Source: Patella vulgata
Taxonomy: Eukaryota > Mollusca > Gastropoda > Patellidae
Direction of reading: 5' to 3'
Assembly: GCF_932274485.2 (NCBI RefSeq)
Contig: NC_065881.2
Location: forward strand, 14,790,613-14,854,612
Length of the DNA: 64,000 nt
Part shown: piece after piece, positions 31,395 to 42,734 of the stretch
Position numbering within the stretch: the first letter of the stretch is position 1
How the letters are laid out: each line of letters begins with the position of its first letter
Program-made: the position numbers and the translations under genes
Notes under the pieces: generated by a model
What the model was told of the DNA's origin: nothing
Seen by the model: the letters and a program-made list of their open reading frames with translations, nothing else
Database searches by the model: none

Positions 31395-31497
31395 TTCAGC
31401 GCCGCTGTCCTCGCAAAATTGCCCTCATAGTACACTGTATTGCGTATGCCTGTCTTCTTTATCCCAGTCGGGGCAGCCCCAGTTCATTTCATTTTTG
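31395..31497 (+). mobile_element. SINE-A 3' fragment
   Basis: GCGCCGCTGTCCTCGCAAAAT, CTCATAGTACACTGTATTGCG and a shortened tail CAGTTCATTTCATTT. Confidence 0.65.
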
Positions 31498-31564
31498 TTG
31501 TATTAATTGGAATATAGAAGGAGTTCATTTAACTGACAAGAGACAACATGTTTCTCACTAATGA

Positions 31565-32105
31565 CCGAGCCGCTGTGGCCCAGCGAGTAAGACATTGGCT
31601 CGCTAACCTGGAGAGATCACTTGCTCGATCCGAGAAAAGTCATCGGGATTTTACAGCGTCATTGGTGTAGGACGGAGGGCCTGGAACGGAAAACCGAGGT
31701 CCCGTGTACACGTTGGCGTGAACGTAGATAAGCCTCGACAGTTGGAATTCGATATAAGAGTAAGCGAGAGAGAGAAATGGGGTTTAACGTCCACTCGACA
31801 CAAACTAGGTCATTTCGGGACTAACGTTAGTTTAATTTTATTTCAATAATTCGCTTGCGCGTAGGGGTCTTTAGCAGTGGGAGGAAACCGGATGACCCGA
31901 AGAAAACCCACGAGGTTGGACAGGCGACCTTACTCCTTGTCACGTACAACCGGGGATTCGAAACCACGCCAGTTGACTCAATGACAGGCCTTATGGTACA
32001 GCACGCACGTGCTAACCCTTCGGCCATCCAACCCCCCATAAGAGTGAGCTGTGGTGCCGCTGTCCAGACACTGTATGTCGTATGCTCGTCTTCAGTCGAT
32101 GTATA
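31565..32105 (+). mobile_element. SINE-A copy split by a SINE-B
   Basis: Left part 31565-31765 (GTGGCCCAGCGAGTAAGAC to GATATAAGAGTAAGC) and right part from 32038 (ATAAGAGTGAGCTGTGGTGCC) are continuous in the SINE-A consensus once the insert and its 12-base duplication are removed. Confidence 0.85.
31766..32037 (-). mobile_element. SINE-B copy nested in SINE-A, with target duplication
   Basis: Reverse copy from GAGAGAGAGAAATGGGG to CCATCCAACCCCCC. It is flanked by ATAAGAGTAAGC (31754-31765) and ATAAGAGTGAGC (32038-32049). It is complete and gives a good family reference. Confidence 0.9.
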
Positions 32106-32109
32106 AAAA

Positions 32110-33065
32110 AAAAGGTAGGACGCCTGAAAGATACATGGTCTCTAGCGTCATTTTGGAGTATCTGGGGTAACTTGAGGTCACTTTGCTAAAACACAGAAAC
32201 TAAAATTTAACACAACATGATCATGACGTACCAAATACATGTACTACGTTTTACTGATGTAATAATAATCAGATGTAAACGATTTTGACAGGAAATTTTA
32301 AGCAAGCGAGCAAAACAAAGACGAAAGTAAAAGTTTCCGTTTAGTTTCGTTTTACTGTCTCGGACGAGGCCTAGATTACCTGCCGGGACCCGGATACTCT
32401 GACGGTGATGACAGCTTTAAACGGATTGAGGACGAGCTGGGGTTCCACAGCGCGAAGGACTGGGCAGATGGCTTAATGTTTTTAATTTACCAATTTTTCA
32501 AAAAAAAAAGTCGACTGACAGAATCCGATTCTAATCCTATCCACGTCACAAGGTATACTAAGATTAATTATGATAGAACATAGTTAAACAGCAGATAAAG
32601 GATTAAAGAGGAATTAATGAAAACATAGATGATGGGTGAAACCTACTAGGTGAAGCAAAGAGCTTAATATAAATAGTGAAAAAACACCTTAATAAAAACA
32701 ACCCCAAAAAACAAATTCATACATGTCATATGTAGCTAAATAGAAGACTTATTTGTGTATTGTTATGACGGTGGATTTGAGTCAAAAGTCAGTGCTATGT
32801 TGTTAGCGCTTTTACATCTACAATGTTGCAAATGTTGAATGTAATGTGTAAATTGGAGGACGTTAAATTTAACAAAAAATTGTAATACTGACAAATACAT
32901 CGTGTAAATTGACATCTACGTTTTGTCATTAAACATTTCACATTAGACATTTCAAAATTTCCACAACACGCCTAACTCCATCTATCTAGATCTTTAAACA
33001 CTGAACTCTCACATCTTCTCATATGACACGCGCACTATGTATTGTACCGTTCAACATTTCACTTT
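32110..33065. other. No gene seen
   Basis: Unassigned. Several short poly-A and TACATGTA-type words, nothing coding. Confidence 0.5.
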
Positions 33066-33068
33066 TAC

Positions 33069-33659
33069 ATCGTAACACAGAACTCACGACATGAAATTAG
33101 CCAGTATGCAAATAAGTTCAGACGGTACCTATTTTTAATCACGTGACATCTCGCGTGAAGAAAACATAATTTTCAAGCAGGGAATTTCCCCCGGCATGAG
33201 ACCTGCATCCGGGTGTTGATTTCATGATTTTTTTTCTACGTCAAGAAAGAAAAGTAAAATATCTAGGCATCCACATATAACATAAGAGGTTGTTCGTAGA
33301 ATTCATAGACTTTACTTCGAAGAATTTTACTCTGAAGTCGCCAGGGTTTTGTGTGAACGTGTGCGACAGTCCATGCGCAATGTGGACATAGAAAGTTGCC
33401 ACATAACCACCAACCTGCCCTTCATGAGAAGTATACATAATACAAAATATAATAGCTCAACAAATAAAAGGAGAAGAATGAACAATGGCCCATGGATGGG
33501 TATTATATAATTTATAAACAGGATATCATTATAATGCAAAAGATGACAGCACCAAAAAGAGACAGTCATATAGCTTAGATCTCGCAAAATTAAAAATAGG
33601 TACCGTGTGAACTAATTTGCATACTGGCTAATTTCATTACTTGTTCAGTGTTACGATAC
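33069..33659. mobile_element. MITE with about 70-bp inverted ends
   Basis: Left arm 33069-33139 and right arm 33590-33659 are complementary over most of their length (ATGAAATTAGCCAGTATGCA / TGCATACTGGCTAATTTCAT, and GGTACCTATTTTTAA). Interior about 450 bp without a recognisable protein. Target duplication not clear. Confidence 0.8.
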
Positions 33660-34246
33660 ACAAGACATATGTATATATACACATAACTCCTTATTTGGAA
33701 ACTAATTTGAAATTATATAAAGCTAAAAGAATGGTATATCTTATGACGTAAAACAGTTCCTGACATTAATTGTTTCTTAAGGGTCATAAATTTTGGCTAA
33801 AGTCTGGTCGGGGTAGAAAATTTGTGGAAAGAAATTCCTACCCAAATGATTTCTTCATTTTCTGAAACAACTATGTCCCTAGTGTTCCAGAAAAATTTTA
33901 CCCGCCAATAGGAGTTGAGCAAATTTTTGTACAGCATTTTGAAATTTTGACCCCCTTGGTCAACATAATGAAACTGAAAACCATTTATAACTTCAAAAAT
34001 ATCAATTTTACAGCCTAGATATATATTATCAACATAGGAAAGTGATACCAAGGAATCCAGAAATGACGTCAAAAGTAACGTACGATGTCACCGTGACGTC
34101 AGAATACAAAATGGCGGAACTATGACGTCACTGTGATGTCAAAATTCAAAATGGCGGAGACGTGTTGTGAATAAAGCAATAACAGCAAGCAAATAGACAA
34201 GAGGAATATTCTGGACACCATAAAATATTCATTCGGATCATTTGTT

Positions 34247-35160
34247 CTACCCCGTACCAAATTCATCTTCTAAATCAATGCTGATTTGTTCGCTATTGAG
34301 ACAACCCTCCCCGTGGCATCCTCCACACGCTTCAACACATTTCAAACCATTCTGTGTACAAGAACATGACGAGCATTGGTGTTTCAACGATTTACATTTA
34401 CACCAGATGAAATTCAGAACGTTGTCTGGTGCTGATGGAAGAACAGTCGCGATGGGAACGTATCTATTATCTATCACTTGCCAACCCCAATTCACAGGAT
34501 CGACGCCATCGTCTAGTTCATCCCAAATTCTAACCTGAACATGAACGTGGTGAGCATGCCGCTCGGCCGCGGCAGCTGTTGGAGGAAGTCTATTGATTTG
34601 AATGGAAATTTTTTCAGCGATCATAGCTTTGTACCTTAGGTACTTCGGACTGGGAACTTCCAGGTGAAGCTATTGTCTTGCTAGCTTCCTGAAAGATGTC
34701 ACTGTTCGTATGTTTAAGAAGTCCCAATTTACTGAATCCGAAACAACCAGATTTCCCTCGCCAAATTGTCGTATTTGGTTCATAGCCGTCGAACACGACG
34801 ATTGGCGAGGGAAATCTTTTTTACAAATGACCGATAGTTTTCTAAGATGTTGGAGATATTCGTACCCTTATTCCACCTTACAAAAATTAGCAGACCTCCA
34901 TCAATGACAGTTATTTCACTGGCGAGGGAAGTGTTCGAAACGGGTGAAACGTTCTTGAGCAAATGCTCAGCGAGATCGGACTTGGTTACATGTCGCATGA
35001 AAGCTCCTGCAAACAGTGAGGACGGGAAGGCACTCAACTCATATTTGAAGAACTGTTGAATATCTGTACCTGTGCGCTGTGCCACCGTAATACATCTTTG
35101 AAAAAGAACTTCTGGTTGCACTCGCACTGTCTTGCCTTGAACTTTAACACCTGGTACCTA
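34247..35160 (-). pseudogene. Internally deleted CXC-domain protein of a multi-copy transposon-like family
   Basis: Two parts read on the reverse strand. The upstream part (about 35160-34780) has VRVQPEVLFQRC, FFKYELSAFPSSLF, ITVIDGGLLI and, after a frame change, FDGYEP. The downstream part (34624-34247) has NRLPPTAAAAERH, VDPVNWGW, RYVPI and a cysteine-rich end CKCKSLKHQCSSCSC ... CGGCHGEGC resembling a tesmin/TSO1-type CXC zinc domain. From memory, a large unnamed metazoan family has these two ends around a PIN/FEN-like nuclease core; that core is missing here. So it looks like the eroded cargo of a non-autonomous TIR element. Alternative: KDZ-type or another transposase with a cysteine cluster. 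Confidence 0.6.
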
Positions 35161-35398
35161 TGAACCAAATATTAAAGGTCATCAGCACGAGCGCCGAGCT
35201 GCTACGTCTAAATATAGGAGCAGTGACATTTCTCTGAAATTGGACACCACAGTTATCTATAGTCAAGCCCAGTTTCTGGCCAACATTGAAAACAAAATCC
35301 GTCTAATCAATCAGGTAGTCAACGATCTTGAATTTTGACATCACAATGACGTCATAGTTCCGCCATTTTTTGTTCTGACGTAACGGTGACGTCGTACG

Positions 35399-37594
35399 CA
35401 AAGCCGTGTATAGGGAAAGTTACGACAACTCATTTACAGGCGCCATTTTGGTGTCCCAACTATAACGCCATAAAAACTATGACGTCATGGCGTCATATAG
35501 CTTTACTTAACAAAACGTTTTACTTTTTTCTTGGTATAACGTTTTACGGGCTACAATTCATCCTAAACAATTTGCAAAAGAAACCAATGCAGTTTGGTTC
35601 AATGATAAATATGTCAGACGAAATCATACTCAAAATCGGCCAAAATTACATGATTAACAGAATTCAATTGGGTGTTCTTCAGGAATTTTCGGAGAGCGAT
35701 ATCTCGTAATCAGTGTATTTTAGTGGTGGGGGGGGGGGGGTGTAAATAATTTCTTTTTAAATTCTTCAAACACAGAGTGGTTATGCAAGCGAAATGTGTG
35801 AAAAAATCGAATTTGACAAACATCAATAAAAAAAATGTATTTGTCATTTGGTGGCGGGCATTTCTTTCAATATGACTGCCAAATTTGGTAAAAGAATATC
35901 ACTTTAAAAAATAAAAATAAAAATGAAAAAAAAACAACATTAATTTGGTAATAAAAGGGCAGATATAATCTCAAAAATTTAATTTCGAGAAATCTTGATG
36001 GTAGAAATTCACAATGGCTGGCAAAATGAAATCCAAATTGGTGGAATTTTAATTAATCGTCATTTCTTTCCGCTGGGTATGACTTTATGTGGTATATTAA
36101 TCCCGAAATGACATAGTTGCTCTTAAATGAATATATTGTTAACGCGCTTTAAACATCAAGATGCAATAGACTTGGTGTAGAAAATTTTAGGTACATTGAA
36201 ATGTTGGCAGTAAAGATAATATCATAGTTTTTAGTTACACATTGATAACCAACCGCCCATAGATCCTTTAATGATAATAAATCATATACTTTATTCAGCT
36301 CGACGCAATATTTAAAATGATTACATGCAGTTCGTTTAACTTGAATGTAGATATTATATCTATGTTGCATATATAGGACCTTTCCGTTGAATCATATCAT
36401 AGAAGTATCTTATTTCATAGTTTTACGTATTTGTCGACATTATAAAGGTGTACTTGTTCTATTGTTCCATTTAGCCTATGCATTTTCTTGTTTCACTTGA
36501 CTAAACAACTAAACAAAAAATTTTGTAGGAATGTATAGAGGCTTTTATAGATTGAACAAAAAGCTGATAAATATTGAGATGTGTAGAACATGTTCGGGGC
36601 GATTTGTAACAAATCTCAGACACGATATATATTTGATACTAGTTGAGCATCAGAACAACATGATTATTTCATTGGAAATGGGGCGCAAATAGCCAAAAGA
36701 GTCGGATAAACTCTAAACCAACTGTGTCTCCTTCACTGGGCCCCTTCAATGTCTGTCTACCTGTGGAATAACATGTACATTATTTGTATCTGTTAAATTT
36801 GTGCGGTTTATATATTAGATTAATATTATTATTATTACCCATGGGCGGGGAGTGATAACGTCTTACCCCAAACAAATTGCAAAAGAAACCAGAAAGTTTC
36901 GGAGAGCGATATCTCGTATATCAGTAATGTCACTGATGAAATATATGCCCGAGACACATGTCACGCTTTATTTAAATTTTACCGATTTTACACCGATTTT
37001 AAATTATTTATCCATTAGTCAATTTAAAGAAATTTCTATTTTCGAAAAATTGATGATACAATTAATGATCGATGACAGAAAACTGACACACAATCCGGAA
37101 TGACTCCAGACCAAAAATCATGGAATTTCAGGCATTTATTTTGCCGGCTAGAAGGCAAAAAGGTTGTATCTCCCAAATTACTATTTACATTTTCATTTTT
37201 CACTTTACCCGTCTGCACAAAAAATCTGATTTTTAAAAGCGTATGCAATTTAATAGCGCTTTTATTTGGTGTATCTTTTATTTCACTTTCTTACGAATTA
37301 GACTATTCTTATAACAATAATGTGCGCTTTCTGCATAATAATAATAATAATAATAGTTTGTTCAGCTATACTTTTCGTTTAAAAAATGTATTCTATGACA
37401 TATATATATACATCCTTGTCGGGGGCAGCCAACTTCGACACAACAATATGATAGGACATAAAATAGATAGTGAGTAGGTACAAATACTTGGGACCCAAGA
37501 TGGCGTCTTACTACACTTGAGGTCATATTTTCTTGACGTCATATGAAATTTCTGGTTTCACAGTTGTCGCAACTTTATCTATATACGGCTTTGG
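35399..37594. mobile_element. Inner TIR element, 2.2 kb, 7-bp target duplication
   Basis: Ends are inverted: left CAAAGCCGTGTATAGGGAAA (continuing to CGACAACT) against the complement of the right end, CCAAAGCCGTATATAGATAA. TCGTACG flanks it on both sides (35392-35398, 37595-37601), duplicated from the outer TIR. Inside, AACAATTTGCAAAAGAAACC and TTCGGAGAGCGATATCTCGT occur at 35569-35710 and again, closer together, at 36873-36918. No recognised protein. Confidence 0.8.
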
Positions 37595-37861
37595 TCGTAC
37601 GTTACTTTTGACGTCATTTCTGGATTCCTTGGTATCACTTTCCTATATGTTGATAATATATTTCTAGGCTGTAAAATTGGTATTTTTGAAGTTATAAATG
37701 GTTTTCATTTTCATTATGTTGACCCAGGGGGTGAAAAGTTCAAAGTGCTGTAAAAATTTTTGCTCAACTCCGATCCGCGGGGAAAATTTTTCTGGAACAC
37801 TAGGGACATAGTTGTTTCAGAAAGTGAAGAAATCATTTGGGTAGGAATTTCTTCCCACAAA

Positions 37862-38124
37862 GCTGGATTTGTCACCTTCTCCAAACAGCCTATAGGTAGA
37901 TACCAACATAAGACCTGCCATTGAGTCAACTGGCGTGGTTTCGAATCCCCGGTTGTACGTGACAAGGGGTAGGGTCGCCTGTCCAACCTCGTGGGTTTTC
38001 TCCGGATCCTCCGGTTTTCCCCCACTGCTAAATACCCCTACGCGCAAGTGAATTATTGAAATAAAATTAAACCATATGTTAGTCCCGAAATGACTTAGTT
38101 TGTGTCGAGTGGACGTTAAACCCC

Positions 38125-38170
<46 letters not shown>

Positions 38171-38400
38171 CTCTCTCACCAACATTCAGAGGACTTTTCG
38201 TTTCGCCAACATATATCTCTCCACACGAACAATCTGTTTTGTAAACGCAACGTTTTGGTGGAACAGGGAAGGTGGAATTCGGTTTGCCATTGACCCATAG
38301 GTGATCTTTAATCGTTTCATTTTTAGTAAATATGGTTTCTATGTTAAGTATGCACAAAATGTTCTTAGGCTTTGTTTCACGATAATCAGGCAATTGGAAG
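37862..38400 (-). mobile_element. Penelope-like element fossil (GIY-YIG region), split by a SINE-B
   Basis: The reverse strand reads CVYKTDCSCGEIYVGET, the cysteine-flanked GIY-YIG endonuclease start typical of Penelope-like elements, preceded by the linker that follows the reverse transcriptase. The remainder of the domain seems to continue left of the inserted SINE as far as the TIR element. Only a short 3' coding piece remains, broken. Confidence 0.65.
37910..38177 (+). mobile_element. SINE-B copy inserted in the Penelope-like fragment
   Basis: 5'-truncated copy from AAGACCTGCCATTGAGTCAA to a CT run of about 48 bases. It is flanked by ACCAACAT (37902-37909 and 38178-38185). The low divergence suggests one of the younger copies. 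Confidence 0.85.
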
Positions 38401-39040
38401 TATTATAATCAATCAATTGGCAAAAAATGAAAAAGAAATCACAATTTACTGTTCAATATTAAGAAATGGAGGAGTAAATTATCAAAGTTGGGCTTTTCAT
38501 CATTGATAGACATGTATACATCCAACATTTTCCCAAAGTTTCAGATTTCTTCGTAGAAGGCTCTTATATATGGTTAGCGTTTGAAAAGCAGTGGTTTTAG
38601 CAATTTTCCTGTGTGAGTCGATTTTCAAAGCTAATTTTACAAGAAACTGACAAAGATACCCTTTTTAATAATGTTTGTTCAAAGAATACCCATTGACAAT
38701 TATAGTGTGATAAGTAACAAGTATCAATTTTTCTGTAAAATGTGATGGTAAATTCTTAATCTATATAACATTCTCTTACAAACCCCATAATGTCGTGAAT
38801 ATACAACTGACGAGAGGGAATAAAATCAGATCACAAAAATCGAGTCATATAACATTAGTTTCAAACATTGCGAAAGGTTACCCCGATTCAAATGGTCATA
38901 TCTTTGTCAATATTAATGCTAGAGTCATATAACTGCAGTTTTTTTATACGGCTGTGTGTACTATTACATATATTTTGTTCATAATTTTCTGAGGGGTATC
39001 ACTTTACAGCTTTCTGAGAATTTAGTCAACTTGATATGGA
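38400..39040. other. No gene seen
   Basis: Unassigned AT-rich sequence. Confidence 0.5.
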
Positions 39041-39147
39041 ATGACCCTATACCATTAAACCAGATGCTCGTTGTAAAGGTATATTTATTTAGTATATACC
39101 ACATGGAGATTACATCTAATGCTACCAGATCTCCATACGTTTAAACT

Positions 39148-39485
39148 GAAATGAAATGAAATAGGGTTTAACGTCCTACTGTTCTGCTCCGAACTAGTCT
39201 AATGAAGGCGGGCATACGCCATGAGGGCAGCTACTACGGCCTACTCTTATATCGAATTCCAACTGTCAAGGGACCTTTTACGTGCAGGTCAATGTGTACA
39301 TGGGACCTCGATTTTTTGTCCCTTCCGAACGACTAGACAGCTGTCTTTGTCAGGCCCCCCGTCCTACAACACCGACAAGGCGGAACCACGCCGGAAAATC
39401 TGGATGAACTTTCTCGACAATGAAGGGATCGAACCCGACCTCCAGGCAGACGAGCCATCGTCATACCCACTTAGCCACCGTATAT
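39148..39485 (-). mobile_element. SINE-A copy, near full length
   Basis: Reverse copy from TGAAATGAAATGAAATAGGG to CACTTAGCCACCG. A small internal deletion removes CATACAGTGTGCT. Confidence 0.8.
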
Positions 39486-39779
39486 ATATATATGTACATG
39501 TATCTATATAGTATATACGTTGCCTATATATACCACCTCAAACCGTAAATCCGATCAATATCATGTAACAACATACTATTTGTTTGCAAGCTCAAAACAT
39601 CGTCTGCTGTAAGGTTACTTTCTACTATCTGGCAGTATACCATTAAACCAGATACTCGTTTAAAAGGTATATATTATATCTATACAGTATATAGTCGCCT
39701 ATATATACCACCTTTAACACTTTACCCGATCAATATTATATAACAACAGTCTATATGTTTGCAAGGTCATAAACATCGT

Positions 39780-39934
39780 GGGGGGGGGGGGGGTGGATGG
39801 CTGAATGGTTGGCGGGTCCTCCGGTTTCCTCCCACTGCTAAAGACCCCTATGCGTAAGCGAATTATTGAAATAAAATTAAACCATATGTTAGTCCCGAAA
39901 TGACCTAGTTTGTGTCGAGTGGACGTTAAACCCC

Positions 39935-39968
<34 letters not shown>
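39780..39968 (+). mobile_element. SINE-B copy, internally deleted, with 12-bp target duplication
   Basis: G-run and GGATGGCTGAATGGTTGGCG head joined directly to TCCTCCGGTTTCCTCCCACT, ending in a CT run. CATAAACATCGT lies on both sides (39768-39779, 39969-39980). Confidence 0.85.
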
Positions 39969-39975
<7 letters not shown>

Positions 39976-40019
39976 ATCGTCTGTTGTAAGGCCACTCTCT
40001 ACTATCTGTCAGTTCGGGT

Positions 40020-40609
40020 TACATCCCAAAGCCATCCCGAGGGGTTCCAGTTATTTACCCACCTGAGGGTTTTTTGTTTAGTTTTATTATATCCCGCTCA
40101 TTACCATTACCTCAAACTGGCACTTCCGGACTTTTGAATGCTATAGCACCCCAATTGATCGACTCGGGTTATATTTATTGATTTACGTGTGGATGTTCTT
40201 GTTTGATTGATTGATAACAATTTAGGGTATATAAAGCTATTTAGGTATAAAAATATAAATTAGAGACCCTACATCAAGATTTTTGCTATTTTATTTCGAA
40301 ATTATTATATGGGTCTTATTGTTTTGCTTGTGCATCAGTTATTTTGAAGAAATCCGTATAAAAGATGGTTGGAGAAGCAGGGGCGCAATGTGGGAAAAAC
40401 TTTGATTTTGGTAATATTCATTTTATTTAACACTGGTACTATGCGACACCCAGTAACGAAATCCGGTCTTGTCCTATCCTAGAAGATCATTCAGGGCTGC
40501 TCCCCATTTTCGGAACTGACAAAGAGATTGTCAACCGATACGGTGTGATCACAGTGCATGATTTAATTATTATTTTCAATCAACGTTTACATGACGCTAT
40601 TGAATATTC

Positions 40610-40610
<1 letters not shown>
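40020..40610. other. No gene seen
   Basis: Unassigned sequence. Confidence 0.45.
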
Positions 40611-40612
<2 letters not shown>

Positions 40613-40656
<44 letters not shown>

Positions 40657-40842
40657 GTTTAACGTCCACTCGACACAAACTTCGGGACTAACACATGGTT
40701 CAATTTTATTTCAATAATTCACGTACGCGTAGGGGTCTTCAGCAGTGGGAGGAAACCGGAGAACCCGGAGAAAACCCACGAGGTTGGACAGGGGACCCTA
40801 CTCCTTGTCACGTATAACCGGTGATTCGAAAGGTCAGTTGGT
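40613..40842 (-). mobile_element. SINE-B copy with (GA)n
   Basis: Starts with about 38 bases of GA, then TGGGTTTAACGTCCACTCGA, and keeps AAAACCCACGAGGTTGGAC. The head is truncated after GTGATTCGAAAGG. Confidence 0.85.
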
Positions 40843-41199
40843 AAAAGATTTTATTTATGTATTTATTTTCTTTTGGTGAGTGGGGGGGGGGGATTTTTTT
40901 TTTAAAACCGAATAGATGCATTAAGTTTATTTCAAAAAAGAAAACAAGTCGTGATATTAGGATTATATACACATTTTCCATTCATTTTTGTTTTTTTTTT
41001 AAAAAAAAAACATATTGATTCATTAAAAATATTTCTATCGAAAAAAAACCACTCTCAATATTTATTACCCATTGGACAGAATTAACCCATTCTAATGTCC
41101 CATTAAATGTTAGAAACTTTTTTTTTTGATATCTGTTGATGGTATTGATTCATTCTATATGTTCGGTAGAATCAAATATCATAAATTTATATAAATATT

Positions 41200-41440
41200 G
41201 AATAACATTCTTATAAAGAAAACATTTGTTTTAAAGGCTAAAAATACAGTTTTTTCCCAAATTAAGTCACTTCCGGTTGAAATGAAATGTTAAATTGATT
41301 TTACAAAATCAAAGATTTCATAAGGCATCAAATAGCAAACATTTGATGAAAATTGAATGATAATCGGCACATGTATGGGAAAAGAAACACCTTGAAACTT
41401 CACTTGTAGAAAATCTTCTAGTCAAACTGATTGGTGGCGT
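41200..41440 (+). repeat. Dispersed copy of the 60.5-61.9 kb satellite
   Basis: Shares GTTTTAAAGGCTAAAAATAC, TCACTTCCGGTTGAAATG, AAATTGATTTTA, CATAAGGCATCA and ACCTTGAAACTTCACTTGTA with the monomers at 60650-61560. Confidence 0.65.
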
Positions 41441-42105
41441 CATGTATCATTCAAAGGGAGCTGGCGACGGTTTATTTATACTCCCCAATGTGCATGGACG
41501 CCGAGATTGAAACATCCAGTCCTTAATCAAGCAAAGGCCACCACATTTATCATGAAAACAATCTGTACATATTTATTTTAAATGTATTCTATACACCTTA
41601 TACATTACATTTAAACATATTTTTTTATATAAAGACTCATAATTTTATAAAGACTCACGCTCAATTCCCCGGGTAGCGGTAGACAGGGTACACCGTACTT
41701 TTACCGCCCCCCCCCCCCCCCACACACACACTTTCGTTCGTTTTTCTTATTTTTTCAATTGTGTCATTGACAGAATTGGGCATACCGTACATTATAAATA
41801 ACGATTTTGTAATTTAAATCTATGCGATGTAAGGTATACTGATTTCATAGGAGATACGAATACGATATGAATATTTTATAACTTGATTTTATACTGTTGC
41901 TATGTATTATTATCCTAAAACATTCGGTTGAAACGCGAAGTAAATCTATTATATTTCTAAATGTATAATTCAAGCCAAGCATACTGCCTCCGGTTTTTTA
42001 AAAATAATAAATTCTTAACATTATGGTAGAACATGATTATAACACCGGTCAATAAATCAATAAATCATACAAGTCACAAAGAAATGAAATATTTCATATT
42101 CAACA
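41440..42105. other. No gene seen
   Basis: Unassigned AT-rich sequence with a run of about 15 C at 41706. Confidence 0.45.
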
Positions 42106-42107
42106 AT

Positions 42108-42215
42108 ATACATTGGCGTGTACGTAAAAGATTCCCTGGCAGTTGGAATTCGATATAAGAGTAGGTCATAGTGCCGCTGCCCGGGCAAAATTTCCTTCAT
42201 TTTTTACTAAACCTT
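42108..42215 (+). mobile_element. SINE-A fragment
   Basis: ACATTGGCGTGTACGTAAAA through GGAATTCGATATAAGAGTAG to CCGGGCAAAATTTCC. Confidence 0.7.
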
Positions 42216-42247
42216 CCATAATAGCCCTGGTTGTATTTACGTTCATT

Positions 42248-42420
42248 GGTATTTAAGGTGCTCTGTGATTGGTGTATAATGCACTCTGTGATTGGTATAC
42301 AAGGAGCTCTGTGATTGGTGTATGCTACTCTGTGATTGGTGTATGCTACTCTGTGATTGGTATACAAGGCGCTCTGTGATTGGTTTATGCCACTCTGTGC
42401 TAGTACCTAACACTGATTTC
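42248..42420. repeat. Minisatellite, about 20-22-bp unit
   Basis: About eight units of CTCTGTGATTGGTRTA with short variable linkers. Confidence 0.85.
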
Positions 42421-42734
42421 TTCAAAACACCGGATAAATAAATTTGTTGTTTATATAGAGAATCTCTTGCCAGTCTTTTTTGATATCAAAAAATATCAAC
42501 ACATGCCAAGAACGCACCCAAATAAATAAATATAATTCTTTTGGTATATTAAGCGATGTAGATATCGCCCAGTAGAATATGAAAGTTATCGCACATCCGA
42601 TATCTACTATAGAATGTGTTTTTGGGTGATAAATGAATATGTTGAAATCTACAAAACTAGAAAACTATAAGGCTTTAATAATTACTATTATACTCGTATA
42701 TTATCATTGTTTATTATTATTCTACTTAATACAG

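Larger units (their letters stand above)
33821..37861. mobile_element. Long-TIR transposon with a second transposon nested in its right TIR
   Basis: Left TIR 33821-34150 (330 bp). The right TIR is the complement, split into 35329-35398 (70 bp) and 37602-37861 (260 bp) by the inner element 35399-37594. Removing the inner element gives about 1.84 kb with equal 330-bp ends. The TIRs contain several TGACGTCA-type words and CAAAATGGCGG. Between the TIRs, the reverse strand carries the broken protein described at 34247-35160. TSD of the outer element is not evident. A Penelope-like fragment adjoins its right end. Confidence 0.85.
39040..40015 (+). repeat. Dispersed repeat with several partial copies, also at 60265-60430
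   Basis: TATACCATTAAACCAGAT appears at about 39048, 39636 and 60302. GCCTATATATACCACCT and ATAACAACA...CTATATGTTTGCAAG follow at 39690-39765, in variant form at 39520-39590, and at 60358-60420. SINE-A and SINE-B copies are inserted into it. Confidence 0.7.

Noticed and set aside
34242-34538. Forward frame of 98 codons over the CXC region
   Set aside because: Shadow of the reverse-strand cysteine-rich protein.
37100-37477. 125-codon forward frame inside the inner TIR element
   Set aside because: Poly-Asn from an AAT run and hydrophobic low-complexity sequence; no family match.
37817-38393. Frames with long (ER)n or (SL)n peptides, also at 39714-39995, 18400, 38100 and 54553
   Set aside because: Translations of GA/CT microsatellites at SINE-B tails.
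42248-42420. CRISPR-like short repeats (CTCTGTGATTGG)
   Set aside because: Linkers are 4-8 bases; an ordinary minisatellite.
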